A stretch of DNA of 64,000 nucleotides from Enterobacter asburiae (GTDB lineage: Bacteria > Pseudomonadota > Gammaproteobacteria > Enterobacterales > Enterobacteriaceae). Under the pieces are notes generated by a model. The model saw only the letters and a list, made by a program, of their open reading frames with translations, made no database searches and was not told the DNA's origin. The DNA is taken from positions 434,001 to 498,000 of the forward strand of contig NZ_VRKN01000001.1 in the NCBI RefSeq assembly GCF_008080435.1. Direction: 5' to 3'. Shown in pieces: positions 1-9,629 of the stretch (position 1 is its first letter; each line of letters opens with the position of its first letter). Position numbers and translations under genes: made by a program.

Positions 1-483
1 CTCGGCTTCATCTTTCGGCCAGGGTGCTTTACTGCGATCCAGATTAAAGGTGTCAGTACCGGTGAAGTCCATCGGACGTTCCAGCACTTTCAGCGCGTAC
101 TGATAGCGTTCAAAGCGGCGCTTTTGCGACAGGTTGTAGAGATCGTAGAACAGATCCAGCTTGCCTGAACGCAACTCGTCCCCCACCTCGGATTTACGCT
201 TAGCGAACTGCTCGACATCGCTGGCGAGCAAAACGTTATGGCTGTAATCCAGCAAGTTCAGATAGCGGTCAAAGATTTTGGCCGAAAAGGCCTGATCGAG
301 ATCGAACTGACGATAGTGCGAGCGGGTAAAACGTGAGGTCACGCGCTCGCTCACCGTCGCGTGCTGCGTCTCTTCCTTGAGTACCGGAATTTGATCAACA
401 CGCGTAATATCGTCCACTGCAAAAGCGTGACCTGTTATGGCAAACAGGCCCGCCAGCGCGGTGAGCTTAAAAAAAGTGTTCAT
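1..483 (-). CDS. prc: Tail-specific periplasmic protease Prc (Tsp), 5' part only
   Basis: Only the first 161 codons are in the window; the gene runs off the left edge, so the PDZ and Ser-Lys protease domains are not visible. The product opens with MNTFFKLTALAGLFAITGHA, a clear signal peptide. It continues with VDDITRVDQIPVLKEETQ and the helical N-terminal domain known from E. coli Prc. Prc is a periplasmic protease that degrades proteins with nonpolar C-termini, trims FtsI and, with NlpI, degrades the hydrolase MepS. It starts 20 bp after the proQ stop, with a GGAGG motif about 12 bases before the ATG, and is probably cotranscribed with proQ as in E. coli. Identity comes from recalled homology and gene order. 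Confidence 0.93.
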   Translation of the reverse strand, partial: MNTFFKLTALAGLFAITGHAFAVDDITRVDQIPVLKEETQHATVSERVTSRFTRSHYRQFDLDQAFSAKIFDRYLNLLDYSHNVLLASDVEQFAKRKSEVGDELRSGKLDLFYDLYNLSQKRRFERYQYALKVLERPMDFTGTDTFNLDRSKAPWPKDEAE

Positions 484-502
484 GCCAGGCTTGGCCTCCG
501 TT

Positions 503-1189
503 TCAGAACAACAAGTGTTCTGCGCGTACAATCATTGACATACCAGAAGTCAGCTGTACACGAACGCCATCTTTGGTGATTTCCAGTACGGTGGCGTCCA
601 TAGCATTGTTACCCGCTTTTACCTTCAGCGCCTGACCTACGCTCAGGGCGTTAATGTCAGAAACCGGTGTATGGCGCGGCTCTTCACGAGGGGCACGCGG
701 GGCTTTTGCTGCTGGTTTGTCTGCACGCGGTTTGCGATCGTTATTATCGTGACGGCGCGGCGCAGGGCGTGGTTTACGCTCACGACGAGGCGCTTCTTCC
801 TGCCCGTTTGCCGCTGCGGCTTCGCGTTTTTTCGCCTGCTGTTCTGCACGTTGTGCCTGAACGCGTGCTTTGGCTTCTTCAAGCTGCTTGCGCGCGTGCT
901 CAACGTGCTGCTCGTCCAGCTCACCACACGGGTTGCCGTCGAGATCCACGCGGGTCGCGCCAGCTTTGATACCGTACAGGTAGCGCCAGCTCGAAGTATA
1001 AAGACGTAAGGCGGAACGCAACTGAGTTTTGCTGAGGTTCATTTCCCCTTCAACACGTGCCACCAGATCCTGAAAAATACCGACTTTCAGGGGACGAGCT
1101 TCACCTTCCGCGCTGAAGCACTGCGGGAAACGCTCGGCCAGAAATGCGATAACTTCTTTACTGCTATTCAACTTAGGTTGATTTTCCAT
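503..1189 (-). CDS. proQ: RNA chaperone ProQ
   Basis: This 228-residue protein (E. coli: 232) is a global RNA-binding protein of the FinO/ProQ family that stabilises sRNAs and mRNA 3' ends. Residues 1-120 form the FinO-like RNA-binding domain ([40 protein letters not shown]). Residues 120-175 are a basic, low-complexity linker rich in R, K, P and A. The last 50 residues form the Tudor-like C-terminal domain ([20 protein letters not shown]). The linker differs slightly in length from E. coli. An ATTATAAT -10 candidate lies 50-65 bp upstream inside a perfect palindrome. prc follows closely on the same strand. Confidence 0.97.
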   Translation of the reverse strand: MENQPKLNSSKEVIAFLAERFPQCFSAEGEARPLKVGIFQDLVARVEGEMNLSKTQLRSALRLYTSSWRYLYGIKAGATRVDLDGNPCGELDEQHVEHARKQLEEAKARVQAQRAEQQAKKREAAAANGQEEAPRRERKPRPAPRRHDNNDRKPRADKPAAKAPRAPREEPRHTPVSDINALSVGQALKVKAGNNAMDATVLEITKDGVRVQLTSGMSMIVRAEHLLF

Positions 1190-1239
1190 GAAATTTCCTG
1201 ATTACAACGGACGTTGCCAACAAGCGCAGGCATGAACAG

Positions 1240-1257
1240 GCGTCATTATAATGACGC
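1240..1257. promoter_or_regulatory. Perfect 18-bp palindrome containing ATTATAAT, likely proQ promoter -10
   Basis: GCGTCATTATAATGACGC reads identically on both strands. Its centre ATTATAAT contains a consensus TATAAT on either strand, placing a -10 element about 55 bp upstream of proQ. No strong -35 is visible at the right distance (GTAGCA at 17 bp matches 3 of 6). It sits between the proQ start and the msrC stop. It could be a promoter, an operator, or both. Confidence 0.5.
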
Positions 1258-1285
1258 TATCAGTAAATGCTACGTTATCCGTTGA

Positions 1286-1783
1286 TTATCCTGCGACGCT
1301 CGCAAAGAATTTTTGATAATTGGTTGCAGCGAGGACGTTTTCCAGATTCGCCACCAGCTCGCGCAGCCCCTGTTCGTCCTCGGTTGTAAAGCGACTGAAG
1401 ACCGTACTGTCGATATCCAGAACGCCAATAATCTGATTTTTGACCACCAGCGGCAGAACGATTTCAGAATTACTGGCGGCATCACAGGCAATGTGTCCGT
1501 CAAACGCATGAACGTCTTCCACACGCTGGACTTGGTTCTCGGCCACCGCCGTGCCGCATACGCCACGCCCTACCGGAATACGCACGCAGGCCAGTTTGCC
1601 CTGGAACGGGCCAAGCACCAGCGTTTCACCTTCCAGGAGGTAAAAGCCGGCCCAGTTGACGTCAGTAAGACGTTCAAACAGCAATGCGCTAGTATTTGCC
1701 AGAGTGGCTAAGAAGCTGGTCTCACCCGCCATCAATGCCTTAAAATCGCGGTTAAGATCCGCGTAAAATTCTGTTTTGTTCAT
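1286..1783 (-). CDS. msrC: Free methionine-(R)-sulfoxide reductase MsrC
   Basis: The 165-residue product (same length as E. coli YebR) is a single GAF domain that reduces free L-methionine-(R)-sulfoxide with thioredoxin. Three cysteines lie where the family needs them: GKLACVRIPVGRGVCGTAVA supplies two and DGHIACDAAS the resolving one. The domain ends with IIGVLDIDSTVFSRF, a typical GAF strand. The gene is divergent from letA, with 132 bp between the two starts, and precedes proQ on the same strand with a 96-bp gap. The ATG at 1783 is supported by the length match. Confidence 0.95.
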   Translation of the reverse strand: MNKTEFYADLNRDFKALMAGETSFLATLANTSALLFERLTDVNWAGFYLLEGETLVLGPFQGKLACVRIPVGRGVCGTAVAENQVQRVEDVHAFDGHIACDAASNSEIVLPLVVKNQIIGVLDIDSTVFSRFTTEDEQGLRELVANLENVLAATNYQKFFASVAG

Positions 1784-1915
1784 TATTCAATCACTTAGTA
1801 GTCTTACAAATTTACCGCATAGCCTATTAAAATAAGCATTAAATGCGCTCATGCTCAAGATGAATCAGTTCATGAGTTATTATGACTTTCAACAATACTT
1901 ATTTGTGCGCAGCTG

Positions 1916-3199
1916 ATGGCCTTAAAAACAACCAAAATTACGCCGACAAGAAAGATAACAGTCCATACGGTAAGCGAAGCTTTGCCACGTGCACATTATC
2001 AGCGTTGCCCCCAGTGCGATACGCTTTTTATGTTGCCGAAGATGAAATCGCACCAAAGTGCCTTTTGTCCGCGCTGCGACGCCAAAATTCGTGATGGTCG
2101 CGACTGGTCGCTAACCCGCCTCGCCGCCATGGCCGTCACCATGCTGCTGCTGATGCCCTTCGCCTGGAGCGAGCCGCTGCTCAAGCTCTACCTGCTTGGC
2201 GTACGCATTGACGCCAACGTGCTGCAGGGTATCTGGCAGATGACTCGTCAGGGCGATCCCATCACCGCTGCCATGGTGCTGTTCTGCACCGTTGGCGCAC
2301 CGCTGGTGCTGGTCGCCGGCATTGCCTATCTTTGGTTTGGCAATATTCTCGGCATGAACCTTCGCCCGGTGCTGCTGATGCTGGATAAACTCAAAGAGTG
2401 GGTGATGCTGGATATTTATCTGGTGGGCGTGGGCGTGGCGTCAATAAAGGTACAGGACTACGCCTTTTTGCAGCCCGGCATCGGGCTCTTTGCTTTCATC
2501 TGCCTGGTATTGCTGAGCATCCTGACGCTGATCCACCTGAACGTTGAGCAGCTCTGGGAGCGATTTTACCCTCAGCGCCCCGCCACGCGTCCCGATGAAA
2601 ATCTGCGCGTCTGTCTGGGATGCCACTATACCGGCTTGCCCGACGCGCGTGGACGCTGCCCGCGGTGTCACATTCCGTTGAGACTGCGGCGCAACAACAG
2701 CCTGCAAAAATGCTGGGCCGCGCTGCTAGCCTCCCTGGTGTTTCTGATCCCAGCCAATATGTTGCCGATTTCCATCATTTACGTGAATGGCGGGCGTCAG
2801 GAGGATACTATCCTCTCCGGGATTATCTCCCTTGCGCACAGCAACGTCGGAGTGGCAGCGATCGTCTTTATCGCCAGTATCCTGGTTCCCTTTACCAAAG
2901 TGGTGGTGATGTTTACCCTGCTCATCAGCATTCACTTTAAATGTGAACAAGGCTTACGGACCCGCATTCTGCTGCTGCGATTCGTCACCTGGATTGGCCG
3001 CTGGTCAATGTTAGATCTGTTCGTGATTTCGCTGATGATGTCGCTAATTAATCGCGACCAGTTACTTGCTTTTACAATGGGACCCGCGGCTTTTTATTTC
3101 GGCTCTGCGGTGATATTGACTATTCTTGCTGTGGAATGGCTGGATAGCCGCTTACTTTGGGATGCACATGAGTCAGGAAACCCCCGCTTCGCCGACTGA
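1916..3199 (+). CDS. letA: LetA (YebS), PqiA-family membrane partner of LetB
   Basis: This 427-residue inner-membrane protein matches E. coli YebS in length. It has two zinc-ribbon motifs: CPQCDTLF with CPRCDAK near residue 35-60, and CLGCHYTG with CPRCHIPL near residue 235-255. Each precedes a set of four hydrophobic helices, the duplicated PqiA (DUF) layout. LetA is thought to feed or receive lipids from the LetB tunnel between inner and outer membranes. The start [13 protein letters not shown] aligns with E. coli. The letB ATG lies inside the last 32 bases of this gene, which implies translational coupling. Confidence 0.95.
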   Translation: MALKTTKITPTRKITVHTVSEALPRAHYQRCPQCDTLFMLPKMKSHQSAFCPRCDAKIRDGRDWSLTRLAAMAVTMLLLMPFAWSEPLLKLYLLGVRIDANVLQGIWQMTRQGDPITAAMVLFCTVGAPLVLVAGIAYLWFGNILGMNLRPVLLMLDKLKEWVMLDIYLVGVGVASIKVQDYAFLQPGIGLFAFICLVLLSILTLIHLNVEQLWERFYPQRPATRPDENLRVCLGCHYTGLPDARGRCPRCHIPLRLRRNNSLQKCWAALLASLVFLIPANMLPISIIYVNGGRQEDTILSGIISLAHSNVGVAAIVFIASILVPFTKVVVMFTLLISIHFKCEQGLRTRILLLRFVTWIGRWSMLDLFVISLMMSLINRDQLLAFTMGPAAFYFGSAVILTILAVEWLDSRLLWDAHESGNPRFAD

Positions 3200-5801
3200 A
3201 GCGAGAATTAAAACAAAACGCCGCATTTCGCCATTCTGGTTGCTGCCCGTCATCGCTCTGATGATTGCAGGCTGGCTGATATGGACGAGCTATGAAGATC
3301 GCGGGAGTACCGTCACCATAGATTTCCAGACCGCCGACGGCATTGTCGCCGGGCGAACGCCTGTTCGCTTCCAGGGGGTTGAAGTGGGTACGGTTCAGGA
3401 CATCTCCCTTGGAAAAGGGCTGAACAAGATTCAGGTGCGGGTCAGTATTAAATCTGACATGCAGGATGCCCTGCGCAGCGAAACGCAGTTCTGGCTAGTG
3501 ACGCCAAAAGCCTCTCTGGCCGGCGTGTCCGGGCTGGATGCGCTCGTGGGCGGTAACTATATCGGCATGATGCCGGGTAAAGGAGAGCCGCAGGATCACT
3601 TTGTTGCCCTGGATACACAACCCAAGTACCGCCTCAATAACGGTGATTTAATGATCCATCTGCAGGCGCCGGATCTCGGTTCTCTGAACAGTGGCTCACT
3701 GGTCTATTTCCGCAAAATCCCGGTTGGCCGCGTGTACGATTACGCGATCAACCCGAATAAACAGGGCGTCACCATCGACGTGCTGATCGAGCGTCGCTTC
3801 ACCAATCTGGTGAAAAAAGGCAGCCGCTTCTGGAACGTGTCCGGCGTGGATGCGGACCTCAGCCTGAGCGGTGCGAAAGTGAAGCTGGAGAGTCTGGCCG
3901 CGCTGGTGAATGGTGCCATTGCCTTTGATTCCCCGGAAAACTCAAGTCCTGCCACCGCTGATGACGCATTTGGATTGTACGCTGACCTGGCGCACAGTCA
4001 GCGCGGCGTGATAGTCAAACTCGCCCTGCCCGATGCTAAGGGGCTAAAAGCCGGTTCAACGCCGCTGATGTATCAGGGGTTGCAGGTTGGTCAGCTCACT
4101 AAAATGACGCTCAACCCGGGCGGCTCGGTCACCGGCGAAATGACTGTCGATCCGAGCGTGGTCGATCTCCTGCGCGAGAAAACGCGCATCGAAATGCGCA
4201 GTCCAAAGCTCTCTCTGAACGATGCCAGCCTCAGCACGCTGTTGACCGGAAATACATTTGAGCTCATCCCCGGTGAAGGTGAACCCAGCAATAGCTTCGT
4301 GATTGCCCCGGCGGATAAATCCCTGCTGCAAAAGCCGGGTGTGGTGACGGTCACGCTGAATGCGCCAGAAAGTTACGGTATCGAAGCCGGTCAGCCGTTA
4401 ATTTTACACGGCGTACAGGTCGGTCAGGTGCTGGAGCGTAAGCTCTCCGCGGATGGCGTGACGTTCTCGGTCGCCATCGATCCACAATATAGCGACCTGG
4501 TGCATGGTGACAGCAAATTCGTGGTGAACAGTCGCGTCGACGTGAAGGTGGGTCTGGACGGCGTGGAGTTCCTCGGTGCCAGCGCCAGCGAATGGGTTAA
4601 CGGCGGCATCCGTATTTTGCCTGGCGATAAAGGCCCCGTGCGCGACAGCTATCCGCTGTATGCCAACCTGGAGAAAGCGATTGAAAACAGCCTGAGCGAT
4701 CTTCCTACCACCACGCTGACATTAAGTGCCGAGACGCTGCCGGACGTACAGGCGGGATCCGTGGTGCTTTATCGCAAGTTTGAAGTCGGGGAAGTGATCA
4801 CCGTTCGCCCCCGTACGGACGCGTTCGATATCGAACTGCATATCAAGCCGGAGTATCGCAAGCTGCTGACGCCAAACAGCGTCTTCTGGGCCGAAGGCGG
4901 CGCGAAAGTCCAGCTTAACGGTAACGGGCTGACCGTGCAGGCCTCCCCGCTCTCACGCGCGCTGCGCGGGGCGATTAGCTTCGATAACCTCAGCGGCGCG
5001 GGCGCGAATCTGCGCAAAGGTGATAAGCGTATTCTCTTCCCGTCCGAAACCGCCGCACGTGCCGTGGGTGGACAGATTACCCTGCACGCGTTTGATGCCG
5101 GTAAGCTGGCGGAAGGCATGCCAATCCGCTATCTGGGCATCGATATCGGGCAGATCCAGAAGCTGACGCTAATTACCTCGCGCAACGAGGTGCAGGCCAC
5201 CGCCGTGCTTTACCCGGAATATGTGCAGACCTTCACCCGCACGGGGTCGCGCTTCTCGGTGGTTACGCCGCAGATCTCGGCCGCGGGCGTTGAGCATCTC
5301 GACACCATTTTGCAGCCGTACATCAACGTTGAGCCAGGCCAGGGCAATGCCCGCCGTGATTTTGAGCTGCAGGAAGCCACGATCACCGACTCGCGCTACC
5401 TTGGCGGCCTGAGCATCGTGGTGGAAGTGCCGGAAGCGGGCTCGCTGAGCATCGGCACGCCGGTACTGTTCCGTGGCATTGAAGTGGGTACGGTCACGGG
5501 CCTGACGCTCGGTACGCTCTCCGACCGCGTGATGGTGGCGTTACGCATCAGCGAACGCTACCAGCACCTGGTACGTAATAACTCGGTATTCTGGCTGGCA
5601 TCCGGCTATTCGCTGGACTTTGGCCTGACGGGAGGCGTGGTGAAAACCGGCACCTTCAACCAGTTCATCCGCGGCGGTATTGCGTTTGCCACGCCGCCGG
5701 GAACGCCGCTGGCGCCAAAAGCGCAGCCGGGTAAACACTTCCTGCTGCTCGAAAGCGAACCGAAAGAGTGGCGCGAATGGGGAACCGCCCTGCCGCATTA
5801 A
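3168..5801 (+). CDS. letB: LetB (YebT), seven-MCE-domain lipid transport tunnel
   Basis: The 877-residue product has the same length as E. coli YebT. A cytoplasmic N-tail and one transmembrane helix ([18 protein letters not shown], residues about 22-40) are followed by seven MCE repeats. These are visible as recurring motifs such as [58 protein letters not shown] and [14 protein letters not shown]. LetB hexamers form a periplasm-spanning tunnel that moves phospholipids. The frame is open upstream to 3126, but the ATG at 3168 ([12 protein letters not shown]) matches the known N-terminus. It overlaps letA by 32 bases. A terminator follows at once. Confidence 0.95.
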   Translation: MSQETPASPTEARIKTKRRISPFWLLPVIALMIAGWLIWTSYEDRGSTVTIDFQTADGIVAGRTPVRFQGVEVGTVQDISLGKGLNKIQVRVSIKSDMQDALRSETQFWLVTPKASLAGVSGLDALVGGNYIGMMPGKGEPQDHFVALDTQPKYRLNNGDLMIHLQAPDLGSLNSGSLVYFRKIPVGRVYDYAINPNKQGVTIDVLIERRFTNLVKKGSRFWNVSGVDADLSLSGAKVKLESLAALVNGAIAFDSPENSSPATADDAFGLYADLAHSQRGVIVKLALPDAKGLKAGSTPLMYQGLQVGQLTKMTLNPGGSVTGEMTVDPSVVDLLREKTRIEMRSPKLSLNDASLSTLLTGNTFELIPGEGEPSNSFVIAPADKSLLQKPGVVTVTLNAPESYGIEAGQPLILHGVQVGQVLERKLSADGVTFSVAIDPQYSDLVHGDSKFVVNSRVDVKVGLDGVEFLGASASEWVNGGIRILPGDKGPVRDSYPLYANLEKAIENSLSDLPTTTLTLSAETLPDVQAGSVVLYRKFEVGEVITVRPRTDAFDIELHIKPEYRKLLTPNSVFWAEGGAKVQLNGNGLTVQASPLSRALRGAISFDNLSGAGANLRKGDKRILFPSETAARAVGGQITLHAFDAGKLAEGMPIRYLGIDIGQIQKLTLITSRNEVQATAVLYPEYVQTFTRTGSRFSVVTPQISAAGVEHLDTILQPYINVEPGQGNARRDFELQEATITDSRYLGGLSIVVEVPEAGSLSIGTPVLFRGIEVGTVTGLTLGTLSDRVMVALRISERYQHLVRNNSVFWLASGYSLDFGLTGGVVKTGTFNQFIRGGIAFATPPGTPLAPKAQPGKHFLLLESEPKEWREWGTALPH

Positions 5802-5808
5802 TCTGACA

Positions 5809-5838
5809 GGCTCCGGTGTCAACGCACCGGAGCCTTTA
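5809..5838 (+). terminator. Rho-independent terminator after letAB
   Basis: GGCTCCGGTG and CACCGGAGCC form a 10-bp stem with a 6-base loop, followed by TTTATG. It lies 7 bases after the letB stop and 40 bases before rsmF. The U tract is short, so readthrough into rsmF is possible. Confidence 0.7.
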
Positions 5839-5878
5839 TGTTACACTGCGCGCCTGAACTTTTCCCTGTGGTGTGCCC

Positions 5879-7321
5879 GTGGCTCAAAACTCCGTATTTC
5901 TTCCTGAACAATTCCTGGCGCAAATGCGCGAGGCGCTTCCTTCTCACCTGTCGTTAGACGAATTTATCGCCGCCTGCCAGCGTCCGTTACGCCGAAGTAT
6001 TCGCGTCAACACGCTGAAAATCAGCGTCGATGATTTTCTGGCGCTGGTCTCCCCGTACGGCTGGCAGCTTACGCCGATACCGTGGTGTGCAGAGGGGTTC
6101 TGGATCGAACGCGATGACGAAGCCTCACTGCCGCTGGGCAGTACCGCTGAACATCTGAGCGGTCTGTTCTATATTCAGGAAGCGAGTTCAATGCTGCCGG
6201 TTGCTGCCCTGTTTGCAGATGGCAATGTGCCTGAACGCGTGATGGATGTTGCCGCGGCGCCCGGCTCGAAAACCACGCAAATTGCCGCCCGGATGGGTAA
6301 CCACGGGGCGATCCTTGCCAACGAGTTTTCCGCCAGCCGCGTGAAGGTGTTGCATGCCAACATCAGCCGCTGCGGTATTCATAATGTTGCCCTGACGCAC
6401 TTCGACGGACGCGTGTTTGGCGCCGCCCTACCGGAAGCCTTCGATGCCATTCTGCTGGACGCCCCCTGCTCCGGCGAAGGGGTGGTGCGAAAAGATCCCG
6501 ATGCGTTAAAGAACTGGTCCGTGGAGAGCAACCTTGAGATCGCCGCCACGCAGCGAGAGCTGATCGAGAGCGCATTTCACGCTTTGCGCCCCGGCGGCAC
6601 GCTGGTCTATTCAACGTGCACCTTAAACCGCGATGAAAACGAAGACGTCTGTCTGTGGCTGAAAGCGACCTACCCGGAGGCAGTCGAGTTCCTGCCGCTT
6701 CACGATCTGTTTGCCTCGGCGCAAGAGGCGGTAACCCCCGAGGGTTTCCTCCACGTGTTCCCGCAGATTTACGACTGCGAAGGGTTCTTTGTGGCGCGTC
6801 TGCGTAAAACGCAGGCGGTTGCTCCCCTGCCCGCACCTAAATTCAAGGTCGGCAACTTCCCGTTTTCCCCCCTTAAAGGTCGCGATGCAGCGCAGCTTGA
6901 AGCCGCGGCCAAAAAGGTTGGACTGGTCTGGGATGAGAGCCTGCACCTCTGGATGCGTGATAAAGAGATATGGCTGTTCCCGGCTCAGATCGCGCCGCTC
7001 ATCGGAAAGGTCCGTTTTTCCCGAATCGGGATCCGCCTGGCGGAAGTGCATAATAAAGGGTATCGCTGGCAGCATGAGGCCGTTATCGCCCTTGCCGGAC
7101 GCGAGAATACCTTTGCCCTGACGCATCAGGAAGCCGAAGAGTGGTACCGTGGTCGCGATGTCTATCCGGACAGCACGCCATCAGGCGATGAGGTGATAGT
7201 GACGTATCAGGGATACCCGCTGGGACTGGCAAAAAAGGTCGGCTCAAGGCTGAAAAACAGCTATCCGCGCGAGCTGGTTCGGGACGGCCGACTGTTTACC
7301 GGTAGCGATCGCACGGACTGA
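5879..7321 (+). CDS. rsmF: 16S rRNA m5C1407 methyltransferase RsmF
   Basis: This 480-residue SAM-dependent methyltransferase of the RsmB/NOP2 (Fmu) family modifies C1407 of 16S rRNA. The SAM site is [12 protein letters not shown] (about residue 125). The two catalytic cysteines are in [16 protein letters not shown] and [13 protein letters not shown]-terminal PUA-like RNA-binding extension follows. GTG at 5879 (MAQNSVFLP) gives the E. coli start alignment; another GTG at 5873 would add two residues. No ATG fits. The gene stands alone between the letAB terminator and yebV. Confidence 0.95.
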   Translation: MAQNSVFLPEQFLAQMREALPSHLSLDEFIAACQRPLRRSIRVNTLKISVDDFLALVSPYGWQLTPIPWCAEGFWIERDDEASLPLGSTAEHLSGLFYIQEASSMLPVAALFADGNVPERVMDVAAAPGSKTTQIAARMGNHGAILANEFSASRVKVLHANISRCGIHNVALTHFDGRVFGAALPEAFDAILLDAPCSGEGVVRKDPDALKNWSVESNLEIAATQRELIESAFHALRPGGTLVYSTCTLNRDENEDVCLWLKATYPEAVEFLPLHDLFASAQEAVTPEGFLHVFPQIYDCEGFFVARLRKTQAVAPLPAPKFKVGNFPFSPLKGRDAAQLEAAAKKVGLVWDESLHLWMRDKEIWLFPAQIAPLIGKVRFSRIGIRLAEVHNKGYRWQHEAVIALAGRENTFALTHQEAEEWYRGRDVYPDSTPSGDEVIVTYQGYPLGLAKKVGSRLKNSYPRELVRDGRLFTGSDRTD

Positions 7322-7387
7322 AAAAAAGCGCATTTTTTTACTGGCGATTTTGCTCTCCTTGTCTACGATCAAAAATGGGTGATCGCA

Positions 7388-7400
7388 CTGGTCATACCAG
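7388..7400. promoter_or_regulatory. CTGGT-N3-ACCAG palindrome upstream of yebV (FadR-like operator candidate)
   Basis: CTGGTCATACCAG is a perfect 5-bp inverted repeat with a 3-base centre, 27 bp before the yebV ATG. It differs at one base from the core CTGGTCNGACCAG of the fatty-acid regulator FadR. Other GntR-family regulators use similar TGGT...ACCA sites, so the factor is uncertain. Confidence 0.35.
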
Positions 7401-7427
7401 ATTTTGACAACCGACCCGGAGAGCACT

Positions 7428-7667
7428 ATGACGAAAACCAGCGTGCGTATTGGCGCTTTTGAAATCGACGACGCAGAGCTGCGCGGCGAAGCACAAGGCG
7501 ATCGAACGTTAAGTATTCCCTGCAAATCCGACCCGGATTTGTGCATGCAGCTCGATGCATGGGATGCAGACACCAGCGTCCCGGCAATACTTGATGGCGA
7601 ACACTCTGTCCTTTACCGTGAGCATTACGATAGTAAAACCGATGCCTGGGTCATGCGTCTTGCCTGA
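7428..7667 (+). CDS. yebV: YebV, small conserved protein of unknown function
   Basis: This 79-residue acidic soluble protein opens MTKTSVRIGAFEIDDAELRG and ends DAWVMRLA. It matches E. coli YebV (78 residues) almost throughout, including IPCKSDPDLCMQLDAWDA. There is no signal peptide or membrane segment, and no function is established that I can name. The ATG at 7428 follows CGGAGAGC at a good ribosome-binding distance; the frame is open to 7404 but lacks such a site there. The small E. coli neighbour yebW is absent. A terminator follows 9 bases after the stop. Confidence 0.9.
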   Translation: MTKTSVRIGAFEIDDAELRGEAQGDRTLSIPCKSDPDLCMQLDAWDADTSVPAILDGEHSVLYREHYDSKTDAWVMRLA

Positions 7668-7676
7668 CCTAAAGAG

Positions 7677-7704
7677 AACCCGCCCGAAGGCGGGTTATTT
7701 ATTA
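7677..7704. terminator. Terminator between convergent yebV and pphA
   Basis: AACCCGCC-CGAA-GGCGGGTT is a perfect 8-bp stem with a tetraloop, followed by ATTTATT on the + strand. It lies between the yebV stop and the pphA stop and could serve both. Confidence 0.8.
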
Positions 7705-8346
7705 CTGCAGCTGCGCCAGCGTAAAGTAACCGTCGAAAACAGCCCCCGTATCAATGTAGTGGAGATTATCAAAATCATACCTTCTGTCGAGGGGCGTATG
7801 TCCAAACCAGAAATGATCCGCGCCGCTGATGCCCTGCCCTTTGCCCACCATAAATCCCATCAACCTGTCACGGTTCCATAAGACGCGCTGGGCACTAACC
7901 GGTTTTTGCCAGCGGTATTCCGCAGCCGGATAATCAGCATGGGCAATCACATTCAGACCGTTCGCACAGGTAATCTCGATGATATGCGGTAAATTGCGAC
8001 AGGCGTCGAGCAACGACAGCGCAAGCTGCTGCTGGTCGTGTTCAAGATGCGCAAACCACGTTCCGCCATTTATTGTCCAGAGAGAAAAATCGTTATTATC
8101 CAGACTGTCGAGCGCCATTTGCTCATGGTTACCCCGCACCGCACGAAACCATTTTTCATGAATTAACTGCAGGCATTTAACGCTATCAGGGCCACGATCG
8201 ATCATATCCCCGACAGAAATAAGCAAATCCTCATACGGGTTAAAGTGACGGCGTTTAAGCTCATCCATAAGCCACTGGTAACAACCGTGTATATCGCTGA
8301 CAACCCAGACGTGACGCCACATCCCACCTTCAATTCGCTGATACAT
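7702..8346 (-). CDS. pphA: Serine/threonine protein phosphatase PphA (PrpA)
   Basis: The 214-residue product is a metallophosphatase of the lambda phosphatase/PPP group. Its signature motifs appear in order: SDIHGCY (residue 17), GDMIDRGPDS (about 45), RGNHEQMA (about 70), IAHADYP (about 133) and FGHTPL (about 183). In E. coli PrpA is linked to misfolded-protein signalling through CpxAR and is heat-shock induced; that role is family knowledge, not shown here. The gene is convergent with yebV. Its start backs onto the virK upstream region, where E. coli would have the sdsR locus directly. Confidence 0.93.
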   Translation of the reverse strand: MYQRIEGGMWRHVWVVSDIHGCYQWLMDELKRRHFNPYEDLLISVGDMIDRGPDSVKCLQLIHEKWFRAVRGNHEQMALDSLDNNDFSLWTINGGTWFAHLEHDQQQLALSLLDACRNLPHIIEITCANGLNVIAHADYPAAEYRWQKPVSAQRVLWNRDRLMGFMVGKGQGISGADHFWFGHTPLDRRYDFDNLHYIDTGAVFDGYFTLAQLQ

Positions 8347-8412
8347 AGGACCTCCTTTTAACAGTATAGCCGCCGCAGAATAGTCAACAGACAGGCGCGG
8401 TCCTCATGAAGT

Positions 8413-8429
8413 GAAACAAACGGTAAACC
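8413..8429 (-). promoter_or_regulatory. PhoP-box candidate upstream of the virK-like gene
   Basis: Read on the minus strand this is GGTTTA-N5-TGTTTC, matching the PhoP consensus (G/T)GTTTA-N5-(G/T)GTTTA at 11 of 12 positions with exact spacing. It ends 84 bases before the virK-like start. It is in reverse orientation relative to the gene, an arrangement known for some PhoP-activated promoters. Possible -10 elements downstream are TATTAAT (about 8453) and TAGAAT (about 8479). Confidence 0.5.
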
Positions 8430-8513
8430 AAACAGAAATAAAGATCCTCGCGCTATTAATCCCTTTTTATTGGCTCTTTAGAATAAGGGTAGAAAAAAAA
8501 GAGGGGTCTTCAC

Positions 8514-9455
8514 GTGTCTAATACGCACCTGCATAACGATGTTTTTTATCCGCATCGCACAAATATTATTTCCGAGCTGGTGAACGGCAAACGCGTGCCG
8601 GGGCCAATCTGGCGGAAACGCGAATATCGCCTGAAGTTCCTTTTACGCTCGCTTCTGTTCTGGTCTTCTACCCATCGCATGCTGGAAGCCCTTTCTGGTC
8701 GCGACGATTTCGACAGACTGCTTGCCTCGCAAATTACGTTGCCCAGCAAGACCCACCGGCAGTATCTGATGCGCGGCCTGACGGCTAACGATCGCGCCGA
8801 CGCTATCGTCAACCATTATTACTGGATTGATAGCCTGAAAGAGAGCGGTCTCGCTCAGGCCCTGACCAGCCCGCAGGAGCAAACCGTTGCGCAGTTCCAT
8901 GCCAAAGACGGTGTAACCTATATGGTCAATGCTTCCTCTGCGGGGAAAGCCGAGCGCGAAGGCGAAAGCACCTTGTGGCTACGCGACAACGAGGATACGC
9001 TGCTGGCCAGCCTTACCTTTAGCGTCGCACGCAGCAACGGTCAGCAAGTCATGGTCATCGGCGGGCTTCAGGGACCCCGGCGCAGCGTATCGCGAGACGT
9101 CATTAAACAGGCCACCCGCGCCTGCCACGGCTTGTTCCCCAAACGGGTGTTGATGGAAGTCCTTTTCCAGCTGGCTGCGCAGTCATCTGTCCGCGCTATT
9201 TTTGCCGTCAGCGATGAGGGACACGTTTTCCGCGCGTTGCGATATCGCCTGAGCAAAGGCCGCCATTTCCATGCCAGCTACGATGAATTTTGGGCATCTC
9301 TGGACGGTAAAAAGCTCTCAACCTTCTGCTGGCAACTGCCGCTACAGATGGAGCGTAAATCCCTGGAAGAGATTGCCAGTAAAAAACGTGCCGAATACCG
9401 CCGTCGCTTTGAGCTGCTCGATGAAATAGAGGCATCCGTTAAGTCCCACTTTTAA
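8514..9455 (+). CDS. VirK/YbjX-family (DUF535) protein
   Basis: This 313-residue soluble basic protein belongs to the DUF535/VirK family. Features include the N-terminal WRKREYRLKFLLRSL segment, the central hydrophobic strand GQQVMVIGGLQGPRRSVSRD, and the C-terminal half with RALRYRLSKGRHFHASYDEFW, all typical of YbjX/VirK. In Salmonella VirK is PhoP-regulated and contributes to resistance to antimicrobial peptides; the biochemical activity is not established. The start is GTG at 8514 with GAGGGG about 8 bases upstream; no ATG fits. The gene is absent from this place in E. coli K-12. A PhoP-box candidate lies upstream and an AT-rich glycosyltransferase gene 174 bp downstream on the same strand. 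Base composition looks like the backbone. Confidence 0.85.
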   Translation: MSNTHLHNDVFYPHRTNIISELVNGKRVPGPIWRKREYRLKFLLRSLLFWSSTHRMLEALSGRDDFDRLLASQITLPSKTHRQYLMRGLTANDRADAIVNHYYWIDSLKESGLAQALTSPQEQTVAQFHAKDGVTYMVNASSAGKAEREGESTLWLRDNEDTLLASLTFSVARSNGQQVMVIGGLQGPRRSVSRDVIKQATRACHGLFPKRVLMEVLFQLAAQSSVRAIFAVSDEGHVFRALRYRLSKGRHFHASYDEFWASLDGKKLSTFCWQLPLQMERKSLEEIASKKRAEYRRRFELLDEIEASVKSHF

Positions 9456-9629
9456 GCCTGGCTGGCGTTTTCGCTCACTGCATAGTGGATGCATTCTGTT
9501 TAAAAGAGGAATGATAAAGCAGCCCACTATTGCACAGGGCGAGGGCGCTCAGTTAGCATTGCGCGAAATGAAACTGACGAATGCGTTGGGAAAAGCGCAA
9601 TGCGGGCGCAAAAATGAGGGAATTCGGTA

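Noticed and set aside
7325-7345. Terminator after rsmF from the A-run/T-run around GCGC
   Set aside because: The stem is A-T pairs with only four G/C bases and no clear loop; too weak to call.
9496-9512. TGTTTA half-site before the glycosyltransferase gene as a second PhoP box
   Set aside because: The second half (GGAATG) matches the hexamer at only about half of its positions.
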